A model generated the notes under the pieces. It ran no database searches. It was given only the letters and a program-made list of their open reading frames with translations, and had not been told where the DNA came from. Both the position numbers and the translations under genes were made by a program. This document shows, piece by piece, positions 1 to 8,199 of a DNA stretch of 32,386 nucleotides. The first letter of the stretch is position 1. The number at the start of each line of letters is the position of its first letter. Source of the DNA: Eubacteriales bacterium (lineage in GTDB: Bacteria; Bacillota; Clostridia; Oscillospirales; Acutalibacteraceae). The stretch lies in assembly GCA_030533225.1 (NCBI GenBank), contig JAUNJO010000017.1, positions 1-32,386 of the forward strand, written 5' to 3'.

Positions 1-10
1 AGATAATGAT

Positions 11-64
11 GAAAAGTTTGCTCCGCCTTCGCGAGGTAAACCGAAGCGTAGAAGCAAGCTTTTC
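11..64. repeat. Imperfect inverted repeat downstream of oppF
   Basis: Outer arms GAAAAGTTTGCT (11-22) and AGCAAGCTTTTC (53-64) are complementary at 11 of 12 positions. An inner CTTCG/CGAAG pair adds to the stem. It lies just after the oppF stop on the minus strand but has no T-run, so it is either a 3'-end stabilising hairpin or part of an interspersed repeat. The rest of 1-108 shows no gene. Confidence 0.5.
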
Positions 65-108
65 GCTCCTTCCCGGGAAATTTGCCGACCTCTTACGGAC
101 GCTCCCTA

Positions 109-1077
109 TCAGAGATTCCAGCAGGCGGCAAAGTGGTCGGGTGATACCTCTGTGAGAGGAGGCATTGCCTCTGCGCACTTCTCGGTTGCTCTGGGACAAC
201 GGGTGCGGAAGGGACAGCCGGAGGGCATGTTGAGCGGAGAAGGCACATCGCCCTCAAGAACAATGCGCTTGTGAGTTCTTGCGTACTCGGGGTCGGGTAC
301 GGGAACTGCGGAAAGCAGGGAGATTGAGTAGGGATGTGCAGGATGATTGTAAATCTCATTTGCAGGGCCTGTCTCAACCAAGTGACCTAAGTACATAACT
401 GCGATTCTGTCGGAAATGTGCTTAACAACCAAGAGGTCGTGAGCGATGAAAAGATAGGTAAGTCCCATCTTCTCCTGTAATTCCTCGAACATATTGATAA
501 TCTGAGCCTGAATTGAAACGTCAAGAGCCGAAACAGGCTCGTCGCAGATGATACAGTTGGGGTTCACCGCAAGTGCTCTTGCAATACCGATACGCTGACG
601 CTGACCGCCCGAGAACTCGTGGGCATAACGGGTGGCGTGGTCGGAGGTAAGACCTACGGTGTAGAGAAGCTCTTTAATCTTATCTTCTCTCTCTTTTTTG
701 CTATTGTAAAGCTTGTGGATATCGAGGGGTTCGCCGACAATGTCGGAAACTGTCATACGGGGGTCAAGGGAAGAATAGGGGTCCTGGAAAACCATCTGAA
801 CATTCTTTCTGAAATTGTTGATGTCCTTTTTGGAAACAATCTCCTGACCTTTGTAGATAACCTTACCGTCTGTGGGCTTGTAGAGGTGAAGAATTGTACG
901 GCCCACGGTGGTTTTACCGCAGCCGGATTCACCGACAAGTCCCAGGGTTTCACCCTCCCGGATAGCAAATGAAACATCGTCAACGGCTTTGAGCTGTTTG
1001 CTGCCGAAAAGACCGTTGGGAATGTTAAAGTACTGCTTCAGGTTCTGCACCTCAAGCAAATAATCGTAATTACTCAC
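109..1077 (-). CDS. oppF: Oligopeptide ABC transporter ATP-binding protein OppF
   Basis: This is the second ATPase of a dipeptide/oligopeptide importer and powers uptake together with OppD. The Walker [10 protein letters not shown], the ABC signature SGGQRQR and the Walker B region CDEPVSALD are intact. The C-terminal oligopeptide/dipeptide domain carries the cysteine pattern GCPFRTRC...C...C typical of the family. The chosen start is a GTG at 1077. It overlaps the end of oppD by 8 nt and has GGAGG 9 nt upstream, giving about 322 residues beginning SNYDYLLEV. An ATG further upstream would add residues inside oppD and has no support. The gene is last in a four-gene run oppB-oppC-oppD-oppF. No substrate-binding protein (OppA) is visible; it may lie beyond the window edge. 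The specific peptide substrate cannot be told. Confidence 0.93.
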   Translation of the reverse strand: MSNYDYLLEVQNLKQYFNIPNGLFGSKQLKAVDDVSFAIREGETLGLVGESGCGKTTVGRTILHLYKPTDGKVIYKGQEIVSKKDINNFRKNVQMVFQDPYSSLDPRMTVSDIVGEPLDIHKLYNSKKEREDKIKELLYTVGLTSDHATRYAHEFSGGQRQRIGIARALAVNPNCIICDEPVSALDVSIQAQIINMFEELQEKMGLTYLFIAHDLLVVKHISDRIAVMYLGHLVETGPANEIYNHPAHPYSISLLSAVPVPDPEYARTHKRIVLEGDVPSPLNMPSGCPFRTRCPRATEKCAEAMPPLTEVSPDHFAACWNL

Positions 1078-2089
1078 GGTACATCGCCTCCACTTCTTCC
1101 ATGGTAATTTTGCCTTCGTCAATCATCGACTTTACATGATTCCAGCAGCGGACGCAGTGGGTGTCGCTGATGTTAATCAGGCAGGGATTTTGCTCAAGGC
1201 AAACCTCCATAGCCGCGTCACAGCGGGGTGCGAAGGGACAGCCGGAGGGCAGATTGAGAAGGTCAACAGCCTGACCGCCGATGGGACAGAGCTTCTCGTG
1301 CTCGTCGGAGACTGTGGGAATTGAACGCATAAGTCCCAGGGTGTACTCATGCTTGGGGCTGTAGAAAATATCATCGGCAGTACCGCGCTCACAAACCTGA
1401 CCTGCGTACATTACGATGATGTCGTCGCACATATCGGCAACAACACCCAAATCGTGGGTGATGAGGATAATAGCCATGCCCAGCTGCTTCTGCAGGTCTT
1501 TCATCAGGTCAAGAATCTGAGCCTGAATGGTAACATCAAGAGCAGTTGTAGGCTCGTCTGCAATGAGGATATCCGGCTCGCAGGCAAGTGCCATAGCAAT
1601 CATAACACGCTGACGCATACCGCCCGAGAATTCATGGGGATACTGTTTAATACGCTTCTCAGGCTCGTTTACGCCAACGAGCTTCAGCATCTCAATGGCT
1701 CTCTCTTTTGCCTGCTGTTTGTTTCTGTTTGTGTGGAGCATAATTGCTTCCATAAGCTGATTACCGATTGTGAAAACCGGATTGAGGCTTGTCATGGGGT
1801 CCTGAAAAATTATGGAGATGTTGTTGCCTCGGATTTTATACATCTCGTTTTCCTTGAGGGTTACTATATCCTTGCCGTCGTAGTTGATGCTGCCGCCTAC
1901 AACCTTGCCGGATTCAGCAAGAATCTGGAGCACGGAGTAAGCGGAAACGCTCTTGCCTGAGCCTGACTCACCAACGATGCCAAGGGTTCTGCCTCTTTCA
2001 ACTTCGTAGGTTACGCCGTTAACGGCTTTAACCTCACCTAAGGGTGTGAAGAAGGAGGTTTTCAGGTCTTTTACTTCTAATAAACTCAT
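1070..2089 (-). CDS. oppD: Oligopeptide ABC transporter ATP-binding protein OppD
   Basis: This is the first ATPase of the peptide importer, 339 residues, normal for the family. It has Walker A GESGSGKS near residue 40, the signature SGGMRQRVMIAMAL, Walker B ILIADEPTTALD and the H-loop region LITHDLGVV. The C-terminal extension GCPFAPRC...C...C is the oligopeptide/dipeptide C-terminal domain. Cysteines here hold an iron-sulfur cluster in some solved relatives (known of the family, not shown here). The start ATG has a strong AAGGAGG 7 nt upstream, directly after the oppC stop at 2102. Its 3' end overlaps oppF, suggesting translational coupling and equal dosage of the two ATPases. Confidence 0.95.
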   Translation of the reverse strand: MSLLEVKDLKTSFFTPLGEVKAVNGVTYEVERGRTLGIVGESGSGKSVSAYSVLQILAESGKVVGGSINYDGKDIVTLKENEMYKIRGNNISIIFQDPMTSLNPVFTIGNQLMEAIMLHTNRNKQQAKERAIEMLKLVGVNEPEKRIKQYPHEFSGGMRQRVMIAMALACEPDILIADEPTTALDVTIQAQILDLMKDLQKQLGMAIILITHDLGVVADMCDDIIVMYAGQVCERGTADDIFYSPKHEYTLGLMRSIPTVSDEHEKLCPIGGQAVDLLNLPSGCPFAPRCDAAMEVCLEQNPCLINISDTHCVRCWNHVKSMIDEGKITMEEVEAMYRE

Positions 2090-2101
2090 TAAAAATCCTC
2101 C

Positions 2102-3190
2102 TTATTTCTGTTTGGGGTCAAATGCGTCACGGAGACCGTCGCCTAAAAGGTTAAGTGACAGTACTATGAGGCAAATAGCCAATGCGGGGAAAATAAGCTG
2201 ATAGGGATAGGAGTAGATTCCCTCACGAGCCTGTGCGGCAAGTGAACCGAGGGAGGGCATGGGCATTGATACACCGAGACCTAAGTAGCTTAAGAAGCTT
2301 TCGGTAAAGATAGCGTTGGGAATCTGCAAAGCAGTTGAGATAACCATAACGCTGATGCAGTTGGGAAGCAGGTGCTTGCGGATAATTCTTGCAGGGGAAG
2401 CGCCCAGAGCTTTCGCCGTGAGAACAAACTCCTGCTGTTTGATAGTGAGAATCTGACCTCTGATAAGACGAGCCATGCTTACCCAGTAGAGAAGTGCAAA
2501 TACAACGAAGATACTGATCATACCTGCGCCTAATTTGTAGAGAATTGTGCCAGGAGCAGGGTTGATAATCTGTTTGAGAACCACCGAGAACAGAATAATC
2601 ATCAGCATATCCGGCAGAGAATAGATGATGTCAACAAGTCTCATCATAATCAGGTCAACCTTGCCGCCGAAGTAGCCGGAGATTGAGCCGTAAAGCGTGC
2701 CGATAATCAAAACGATGATGGAAGCAAAAAGGCCTACACCCAGGGAAACCCGTGTTCCGTAAAGTACTCGGATAAAGTAGTCACGGCCGTCCTTGTCGGT
2801 ACCGAAGATGTGGGGGAAGACGAACTCGCCGTTTTCCATTCTCTCCTGCTCTGTCTCGCCGTACTCAAAGGGACCGAGGTTGGCGTAGGAGTAGTCGGTC
2901 TTACCCATGGAAAGACCTAACTGCTGATCGTAGGAGTAGGGGTAGAACAGGGGAACAAAGATAATTGCCGCAATGATGAAAAGGAGGATAAAAGCGCAGG
3001 TAACTGCGATTTTGTTCTTCCACAGTCTGCGCATACCGTCCTTAAAGAAGGTTACGGACTCACGCTCGACAATCTTTTGAGCCTTGCTCTCCTGAGAGGC
3101 TTTTTCGAACTTTTGAAGGTTAAGCTGGAAGCTGAGAGGATTCTTCTTGGGCATTTCGTTTATGTTTTTAGTCTTTTTCAATCTCAGCAC
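2102..3190 (-). CDS. oppC: Oligopeptide ABC transporter permease OppC
   Basis: This is the second membrane permease of the peptide importer. A cytoplasmic N-terminus of about 65 residues precedes the first membrane helix (VTCAFILLFIIAAIIFVPLF). A large extracytoplasmic loop follows, then the BPD_transp_1 permease core with the EAA-type coupling loop (EFVLTAKALGASPARIIRKHLLPN). The start is uncertain. GTG at 3190 lies 5 nt after the oppB stop with AAGGGGG almost touching it, while TTG at 3181 has better spacing (8 nt) from the same purine stretch. The real protein may therefore be three residues shorter. It is tightly packed between oppB and oppD in one operon. Confidence 0.92.
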   Translation of the reverse strand: MLRLKKTKNINEMPKKNPLSFQLNLQKFEKASQESKAQKIVERESVTFFKDGMRRLWKNKIAVTCAFILLFIIAAIIFVPLFYPYSYDQQLGLSMGKTDYSYANLGPFEYGETEQERMENGEFVFPHIFGTDKDGRDYFIRVLYGTRVSLGVGLFASIIVLIIGTLYGSISGYFGGKVDLIMMRLVDIIYSLPDMLMIILFSVVLKQIINPAPGTILYKLGAGMISIFVVFALLYWVSMARLIRGQILTIKQQEFVLTAKALGASPARIIRKHLLPNCISVMVISTALQIPNAIFTESFLSYLGLGVSMPMPSLGSLAAQAREGIYSYPYQLIFPALAICLIVLSLNLLGDGLRDAFDPKQK

Positions 3191-3194
3191 CCCC

Positions 3195-4121
3195 TTAGGA
3201 AAGGTCTACTCTGGGGTCAACCAGCTTGTAGAGAACGTCGGAAATAAGCATCATTATGATAACGATAACGGCAAGGAAGATTGTAACACCCATAACCATG
3301 GGGTAATCACGGTTGATGATAGAGCTTACAAAGAAGGAGCCTAAGCCGTGAACAGCGAAAATCTCCTCTACAACAAGTGAACCTGTGAGGATGAAAGCAA
3401 TCATAGGACCTGCGTAGGTGATAACGGGAGTTACGGCATTCTTGAGCGCGTGCTTAAAGAGCACCATAGAAGGCTTAACGCCCTTTGCCTTTGCTGTGCG
3501 GATGTAGTCCTGACCGAGAACATCAAGCATGGATGAACGGGTCAGACGGATGGTGTATGACATGGGATAGAGCGCCAGGGCAACGGTGGGGAGCACAAGA
3601 CCTCCTGCCTGATTTCCGTTTGTGGGGAACCATCCCAAATTAACTGCAAATATCAGCAGCAGCAGAGTGGCTATTAGGAAGGACGGCATTGCAACACAGG
3701 CGGTTGACACAACCATGATGATACGGTCGACGAGCCTGTCGTGGAAAACCGCTGCCAGAGAGCCGAAGACCATGCCCAGTATAAGCGCCATTGCCGCAGC
3801 CATAAGACCGATTTTGGCACTGACTGCGAAGCCCTCCAAAATCAAATCCATAACCTGCTGACCTCTGAACTTAAGTGAGGGTCCGAAATCAAGGGTAAAT
3901 ACGCCCTTAACATAGGTTAAGTACTGTTCTCCCAAGGGCTTGTCCAGTCCGTACTTTGCCTCAAGTGCCGCCATAGTTTCGGCTGAGGGGGATTTTTCGG
4001 AGAGGAAGGGGCCGCCGGGGATTGCCTGCATAGTCCAGAAGGTGATGGTAACAACCAGAAAAATTGTTACCACTGCAAGCAAAACTCTCTTTATTAAGTA
4101 ATAAAGAAATTTCTTGTCCAT
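3195..4121 (-). CDS. oppB: Oligopeptide ABC transporter permease OppB
   Basis: This is the first permease subunit and first gene of the opp run. The N-terminal FLYYLIKRVLLAVVTIFLVVTITFW is the standard OppB/DppB opening helix, followed by the AIPGGPF loop. The coupling loop DYIRTAKAKGVKPSMVLFKH contacts the ATPases. I chose ATG 4121 (308 residues, MDKKFLYYL) because AAGGAG lies about 11 nt upstream. The ATG at 4142 has no ribosome-binding site and overlaps that purine stretch. The gene probably heads an operon transcribed from the A/T-rich region near 4270-4305, with a leader of over 100 nt. Confidence 0.93.
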   Translation of the reverse strand: MDKKFLYYLIKRVLLAVVTIFLVVTITFWTMQAIPGGPFLSEKSPSAETMAALEAKYGLDKPLGEQYLTYVKGVFTLDFGPSLKFRGQQVMDLILEGFAVSAKIGLMAAAMALILGMVFGSLAAVFHDRLVDRIIMVVSTACVAMPSFLIATLLLLIFAVNLGWFPTNGNQAGGLVLPTVALALYPMSYTIRLTRSSMLDVLGQDYIRTAKAKGVKPSMVLFKHALKNAVTPVITYAGPMIAFILTGSLVVEEIFAVHGLGSFFVSSIINRDYPMVMGVTIFLAVIVIIMMLISDVLYKLVDPRVDLS

Positions 4122-4273
4122 TCTTAAAATCGCTCCTTGCATCTATGTATATAATTACAGGTTTTGTTGAACTTTTCTTTGGGGGTAAGACGCAAAATTA
4201 CGGCTTTTGCCCTATCGCTTTACCGCAGTAAAGTGTCAGAAGTGCTCATTATTCACCCATTTTTGATATATCC

Positions 4274-4305
4274 ATTATATTACCACAAAGTCACATTAAA
4301 AACAA
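4274..4305 (-). promoter_or_regulatory. Possible opp operon promoter
   Basis: On the minus strand a perfect TATAAT (4274-4279) is preceded by TTGTTT (4300-4305), but the 20-nt spacer is longer than ideal. A leader of roughly 145 nt would follow. It contains a small hairpin, CTTTAC-TGCG-GTAAAG (4218-4233). Confidence 0.35.
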
Positions 4306-4599
4306 GAGAAAATATATGATTTATTATACAAAATCCATAAACTTCCGGAAAATTTGTGCAAAATACCGAGTTCCTTGTGGCAAAGGTGTGGGAAAACACA
4401 AGGTCTTGTGGCAAAACCCCAAATAACTTGGTAATTTTCGGCATTTTGACAATATGTAGTAATATTCGAATTTCATGCTTTACAGCAGAAAACTTTGCTA
4501 GTAGGGTTATCGGGATAAGCTTCTGTAAAAACAGCAGTCATTTTGTCCGGGGCGCACGCTGAAATTGTCTTTTTACAAAATACCGCCCATTTGAAATAC
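4306..4599. other. Intergenic stretch between opp promoter and pnp terminator
   Basis: No convincing gene is present; a 68-codon frame on the plus strand lacks a ribosome-binding site and family resemblance. The stretch holds a short inverted repeat CCTTGTG...CACAAGG (about 4374-4404) and two direct copies of CTTGTGGCAAA. Otherwise nothing is recognised. Confidence 0.5.
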
Positions 4600-4633
4600 A
4601 AAAAAGGCTGTGACAGTTTCTTTGCCACAGCCT
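4600..4633 (-). terminator. Rho-independent terminator of pnp
   Basis: The minus strand reads GGCTGTGG, an 11-nt loop, then TCACAGCC and TTTTTT. This is a GC-rich stem with a T-run about 165 nt past the pnp stop. Confidence 0.85.
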
Positions 4634-4684
4634 ATGATTATATAGTGTTTTGAAAACCGACAGAGAGTTTCGTACTCCGCAACA

Positions 4685-4797
4685 GTCGGAAAAGTCGGAA
4701 AAATCGGAATAGTCGAAGAAGTCCGGATAAAACCTTAAAACTTGAAAACATCGTAAAGAGCACGAAAAGTCCGGAAAAGTCCGAAAAAATCCGAAAA
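4685..4797. repeat. Degenerate 9-bp-period repeats in the pnp 3' region
   Basis: The plus strand shows GTCGGAAAA (4685), GTCGGAAAA (4694), ATCGGAATA (4703), GTCGAAGAA (4712) and GTCCGGATAA (4721), in exact 9-nt register. A second cluster at 4762-4797 repeats GTCCGGAAAA, GTCCGAAAAA and ATCCGAAAA. The transcribed strand is therefore U-rich with regular CCGAC blocks. The tract lies wholly between the pnp stop and its terminator. Confidence 0.8.
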
Positions 4798-7005
4798 TTA
4801 TCTGCGGGGGCGTCTGTTGTCTCTGCCTCGGCCTGAATCACGGCGAGGTCTGTCGTTTGAGATATCGTTCTCGGGAGTTAAGCCGTCAACCTCAATGAGA
4901 ACATCCCGTCTGGAGAGGTTGAGTCTGCCCTTGTCGTCAATCTCAAGAACCTTTACTCTGATTACATCGCCCACATTTACAACATCTGTTACCTTCTCGG
5001 TACGCTTAACATCAAGCTGGCTGATGTGAACAAGGCCTTCCTTGCCGGGAGCAATCTCTACAAATGCGCCGAAGTCCATAATGCGAACTACTTTGCCGAG
5101 GTAAATTGCGCCGGGCTCGGGGTCAATGGCGATAGTCTCAACAATAGCAAGAGCTCTCTTACAATTCTCAAGGTCGATACCGCTGACGAACACTTGTCCG
5201 TTCTCGCCGTCCTCCTCAATGTCAATCTTAACTTCGCACTGAGCCTGGATTTCCTTGATAACCTTACCGCCCTTGCCGATAACCTCGGAGATTTTGTCGG
5301 CGGGAATGGTGGTTGTGAGCATCTTGGGAGCGTACTTTGAAAGCTCCGGACGGGGCTCGGCAATAGCCTTGAGCATTACCTCGTCAAGGATATAGTTACG
5401 GGCAGCATGAGTTTTCTCAAGAGCCTCTTTAACCATTTCGGGAAGAAGACCGCTGATTTTAAGGTCCATCTGGATAGCGGTGATACCGTCGTGGGTACCT
5501 GCTACCTTGAAGTCCATGTCGCCGAAGAAGTCCTCGACGCCCTGAATGTCAACCATGGTCATCCAACGGTCGCCCTCGGTGATAAGACCGCAGGAAATAC
5601 CTGCAACAGGAGCCTTGATGGGAACACCTGCGTCCATAAGAGCAAGGGTTGAACCGCAGACAGAGCCCTGAGAGGTAGAGCCGTTAGAGGAAAGAACCTC
5701 GGAAACAAGACGGATGGAATAGGGGAACTCCTCAACCGAGGGAATTACGGGAACAAGAGCTCTTTCAGCCAAAGCGCCGTGACCGATTTCGCGTCTGCCG
5801 GGACCTCTTGAGGGTCTTGTCTCGCCAACAGAGTAGCTGGGGAAGTTGTAGTGGTGCATATATCTCTTGAAGTCCTCATCGTCGATGCCGTCAATAATCT
5901 GACCGTCGGATGCAGGACCGAGGGTTGCAACGGTGAGAACCTGTGTCTGACCGCGGGTGAAAAGGCCTGAGCCGTGAACACGGGGAAGAATACCGACCTC
6001 GGAAGCAAGAGGACGGATATCGTTCATGCCTCTGCCGTCAACACGCTTCTGCTCGTCAAGGAGCCAGCGGCGAACAATGTACTTCTGCACCTTGTACATA
6101 CATTCGTCAATCTTCTCTGCGCTGTCGGGGTAAATCTCGTCGAATTTTGCATGAACAGCCTCGTAGATGGGAAGGAGTCTTGCATCGCGGACAGTCTTGT
6201 CGTCGGTGTCCATAGCAACCTTAACATCTGCCTCGGCAAACTCCTTGATTGCGTTAAACATCTCCTCGTCAGGCTCGTTTGAGGGATAGGAGAACTTCTC
6301 CTTGCCAATCTCAGCCTGCATGCCCTTGATAAACTCGATAATCTTCTGGTTAGCCTCATGACCTGCCATGATAGCGTTGTACATAACCTCATCGGAAACG
6401 CAGTTTGCACCTGCCTCAATCATAGCGATACGGCTGTCGGTGGAGGCAACCGTGGTTGCCATTTCGGAAACCTCACGCTGTGCCTGATTGGGATTGATGA
6501 CGAATTCCCCGTCAACATAGCCTACCGAACAAGCGGAAATGGGGCCGTTCCAGGGAATGTCGGAGATTGAAAGGGCAATGGAAGTACCTACCATTGCGGC
6601 AATCTGAGGCTCGCAGTCCGGGTCAACGGACATAACGGTACATACAACGGAAACGTCATTTCTCATATCCTTGGGGAAGAGAGGACGGATAGGTCTGTCG
6701 ATAACACGGCTTGTGAGGATTGCCTTCTCGGAAGGTCTGCCCTCACGCTTCAGGAAGCTGCCGGGGATTTTGCCCACGGAGTAGAGCTTTTCCTCGAAAT
6801 CTACCGAAAGAGGGAAAAAGTCGATGCCCTCACGGGGCTTTGCGGCGCCTGTAACGGCTACATGAACAACAGTCTCTCCGTAGCGGACAAGGCAAGCGCC
6901 GTTTGCAAGCTGAGTGGTCTTGCCGGTCTCAACCACAAGGGGTCTGCCTGCGAATTCGGTTTCGAAAGTTCTGAACTTGTCGAAAGTCATTGCTGAATTT
7001 GCCAT
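4798..7005 (-). CDS. pnp: Polyribonucleotide nucleotidyltransferase (PNPase)
   Basis: PNPase degrades RNA 3'-to-5' phosphorolytically and also adds 3' tails; it is a trimer in the RNA-decay machinery. The 735 residues show two RNase PH-like domains separated by the all-helical domain, the conserved FFGDMDFKVAGT and GRREIGHGALAERAL motifs, then a KH domain (IPADKISEVIGKGGKVIKEIQ) and an S1 domain (GAIYLGKVVRIMDFGAFVEI). A short Arg-rich tail (residues ~707-735) follows. ATG 7005 has AGGAGG 9 nt upstream. The gene follows rpsO, a pairing kept across many bacteria, with a long stem in the spacer that may control it. Confidence 0.97.
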   Translation of the reverse strand: MANSAMTFDKFRTFETEFAGRPLVVETGKTTQLANGACLVRYGETVVHVAVTGAAKPREGIDFFPLSVDFEEKLYSVGKIPGSFLKREGRPSEKAILTSRVIDRPIRPLFPKDMRNDVSVVCTVMSVDPDCEPQIAAMVGTSIALSISDIPWNGPISACSVGYVDGEFVINPNQAQREVSEMATTVASTDSRIAMIEAGANCVSDEVMYNAIMAGHEANQKIIEFIKGMQAEIGKEKFSYPSNEPDEEMFNAIKEFAEADVKVAMDTDDKTVRDARLLPIYEAVHAKFDEIYPDSAEKIDECMYKVQKYIVRRWLLDEQKRVDGRGMNDIRPLASEVGILPRVHGSGLFTRGQTQVLTVATLGPASDGQIIDGIDDEDFKRYMHHYNFPSYSVGETRPSRGPGRREIGHGALAERALVPVIPSVEEFPYSIRLVSEVLSSNGSTSQGSVCGSTLALMDAGVPIKAPVAGISCGLITEGDRWMTMVDIQGVEDFFGDMDFKVAGTHDGITAIQMDLKISGLLPEMVKEALEKTHAARNYILDEVMLKAIAEPRPELSKYAPKMLTTTIPADKISEVIGKGGKVIKEIQAQCEVKIDIEEDGENGQVFVSGIDLENCKRALAIVETIAIDPEPGAIYLGKVVRIMDFGAFVEIAPGKEGLVHISQLDVKRTEKVTDVVNVGDVIRVKVLEIDDKGRLNLSRRDVLIEVDGLTPENDISNDRPRRDSGRGRDNRRPRR

Positions 7006-7037
7006 AATGAAATTCCTCCTGTAAATATATAAATTTT

Positions 7038-7170
7038 ACAGGGTTATGCCCTCATTTAGCAATAAAATAAAGAAGCACTTTCAGACGGGAAAAGCCCGCA
7101 AATCCTCGCTTGAGAAATTCCCATGCATGTTTCCTTATTTTACCGCTAAATCAGACGAACAAAACCCTGT
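7038..7170. promoter_or_regulatory. Long interrupted stem in the rpsO-pnp spacer
   Basis: Arms 7038-7075 and 7133-7170 pair in register: ACAGGGTT with AACCCTGT, ATTTAGC with GCTAAAT and TAAAATAA with TTATTTTA, broken by short internal loops. The 57-nt apical part carries another hairpin, CGGG-AAAAG-CCCG (7086-7098). The stem ends about 20 nt before the pnp ribosome-binding site. By position it resembles the RNase III-cleaved stem that controls PNPase in enterobacteria; that role here is inference. Confidence 0.65.
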
Positions 7171-7206
7171 ATTAAGCAAGTGATAAAAGTCTCGCAAAAA
7201 CGGAAT

Positions 7207-7240
7207 ACAGGGCAAACGGCCCAAAAGCCGTCTGCCCTAC
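7207..7240 (-). terminator. Strong hairpin after rpsO (partial terminator or processing site)
   Basis: The minus strand forms an 11-bp stem GGGCAGACGGC / GCCGTTTGCCC with loop TTTTGG. No direct T-run follows (TGTATTCCGTTTTT), so it probably acts as an attenuator or RNA stabiliser that still lets transcription reach pnp. Confidence 0.6.
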
Positions 7241-7251
7241 TGAAACCAAAA

Positions 7252-7515
7252 TTATTTACGGATACCCAGACGAGCGATGATAGAACGGTATCTCTCAATG
7301 TCAACCTTGATGAGGTAGTTGAGCAGAGAGCGTCTCTGACCGATCATCTTGAACAGACCGCGGCGGCTGTGGTGATCCTTCTTGTGCTCCTTGAGGTGCT
7401 CGGTTAAGTCGTTGATTCTCTTGGTGAGAATAGCGATCTGAACCTCGGGTGAACCTGTGTCACCCTCAAAAAGAGCGTACTCCTTGATAATTGCCTGCTT
7501 TTCTTCTTTAAGCAT
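7252..7515 (-). CDS. rpsO: 30S ribosomal protein S15
   Basis: S15 is an early-binding 16S rRNA protein of the small-subunit platform. The 87-residue product begins [14 protein letters not shown] and contains the S15 signature region [32 protein letters not shown], kept here as pieces: [14 protein letters not shown] and [13 protein letters not shown] 7515 is preceded by AAGGTGG with 8-nt spacing. A longer frame starting at 7611 would add 32 residues foreign to S15 and lie within the leader. The gene is transcribed from a strong promoter at 7623-7651 and probably co-transcribed with pnp. Confidence 0.97.
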   Translation of the reverse strand: MLKEEKQAIIKEYALFEGDTGSPEVQIAILTKRINDLTEHLKEHKKDHHSRRGLFKMIGQRRSLLNYLIKVDIERYRSIIARLGIRK

Positions 7516-7616
7516 TGTGTATTCCACCTTTTTTATAAATTTACCGCCAATCACAGGAAAAGGACGGTGAATCCGCACTGCGGCATACTCCAAATCCCGA
7601 GAAAGGGGCATTAAGC
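7516..7616 (-). promoter_or_regulatory. Candidate S15 autoregulatory leader
   Basis: The roughly 100-nt leader between the inferred transcription start and the rpsO ATG has a CCGC-AGT-GCGG hairpin (near 7577-7587) and other short complements. S15 binds its own leader RNA in several phyla. I see structure but cannot assign a known leader class. Confidence 0.3.
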
Positions 7617-7622
7617 CTTGTC

Positions 7623-7651
7623 ATTATAGCACAAGAGAATTAAAAAGTAAA
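7623..7651 (-). promoter_or_regulatory. rpsO promoter
   Basis: On the minus strand TTTACT (7646-7651), a 17-nt spacer and TATAAT (7623-7628), with a TG one base ahead of the -10 (extended -10). Confidence 0.8.
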
Positions 7652-7729
7652 GAGTTTTTTGAAATTCTTTATACTATATAAAATGTGCAGGCACAGAAAT
7701 CTTCTGTTTATTAAAACCGAAGCATTACA

Positions 7730-8137
7730 TCAGTCCCCGAAATTGCCGTACACATAGTCCATAAGCTTATCTTTTTCCTCGTCCTCAAGGGCGCGAAAAG
7801 CCACCAGAAGCTTCTTTTCCTTTGCACTCAGGCTGTAGGTTTTGGAATTTTTGTTGAGGATTTCCTCCTTAAAAGCTTTTGACTGCTTTTCCATTTTCGC
7901 CACATCAAGGTCCGCCACATCAAACTCTGCCCCGTAGGGAGTGGGCAGAAATATGGCAGGGTCTACGTTGAAAATTTTTCCTATTTTTACAAGGGTTTTG
8001 AAATCAGGTTCTGTTGTTCCACGCTCATAGTAAGCGTAGGTTGAACGGTCAATATGCAAAGCGTCAGCAATATTTTTCTGGGTAAATTCACACTTTTTGC
8101 GCAGCAGCTGAAGCTTGTTTCCGAAATCTTTTGACAT
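7730..8137 (-). CDS. XRE-family helix-turn-helix transcriptional regulator
   Basis: The 135-residue protein has an N-terminal Cro/CI-type helix-turn-helix (residues ~7-61: GNKLQLLRKK, TQKNIADALHIDRSTYAYYERG, with the latter shown as TQKNIADALHID and RSTYAYYERG). This is followed by a charged helical C-terminal half with no recognised effector domain. ATG 8137 has AGAGGTG 6 nt upstream; an in-frame GTG at 8146 falls inside that site. It is a single-gene unit with its own promoter (8158-8186) and a perfect 9-bp-arm inverted repeat (8200-8220) nearby that could be its operator. Targets are unknown. It lies between rpsO and the tRNA genes with no phage or plasmid genes beside it, so it reads as a resident regulator. 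Confidence 0.85.
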   Translation of the reverse strand: MSKDFGNKLQLLRKKCEFTQKNIADALHIDRSTYAYYERGTTEPDFKTLVKIGKIFNVDPAIFLPTPYGAEFDVADLDVAKMEKQSKAFKEEILNKNSKTYSLSAKEKKLLVAFRALEDEEKDKLMDYVYGNFGD

Positions 8138-8157
8138 TTTTTTCACCTCTAACCTCT

Positions 8158-8186
8158 ATTATGTACTAAATTTGTGTGAAATTCAA
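8158..8186 (-). promoter_or_regulatory. Promoter of the XRE regulator gene
   Basis: On the minus strand TTGAAT (8181-8186), 17-nt spacer, CATAAT (8158-8163). Confidence 0.6.
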
Positions 8187-8199
8187 CCACCGGCATCAA

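Noticed and set aside
1349..1960. A 203-codon plus-strand frame inside oppD
   Set aside because: It is fully antisense to a well-supported ABC ATPase gene and resembles no protein family.
4356..4562. A 68-codon plus-strand frame in the opp-pnp gap
   Set aside because: It has a GTG-type start without a ribosome-binding site, and its composition is unlike the real genes of the window.
4685..4797. CRISPR array
   Set aside because: Units of 9-10 nt without spacers are far too short, and no cas genes are present.
4638..4841. A 67-codon minus-strand frame over the pnp end, with a repetitive Phe/Leu/Arg peptide
   Set aside because: The peptide simply reflects the 9-bp repeats. The frame begins inside pnp without its own start signal, so it is treated as a repeat tract.
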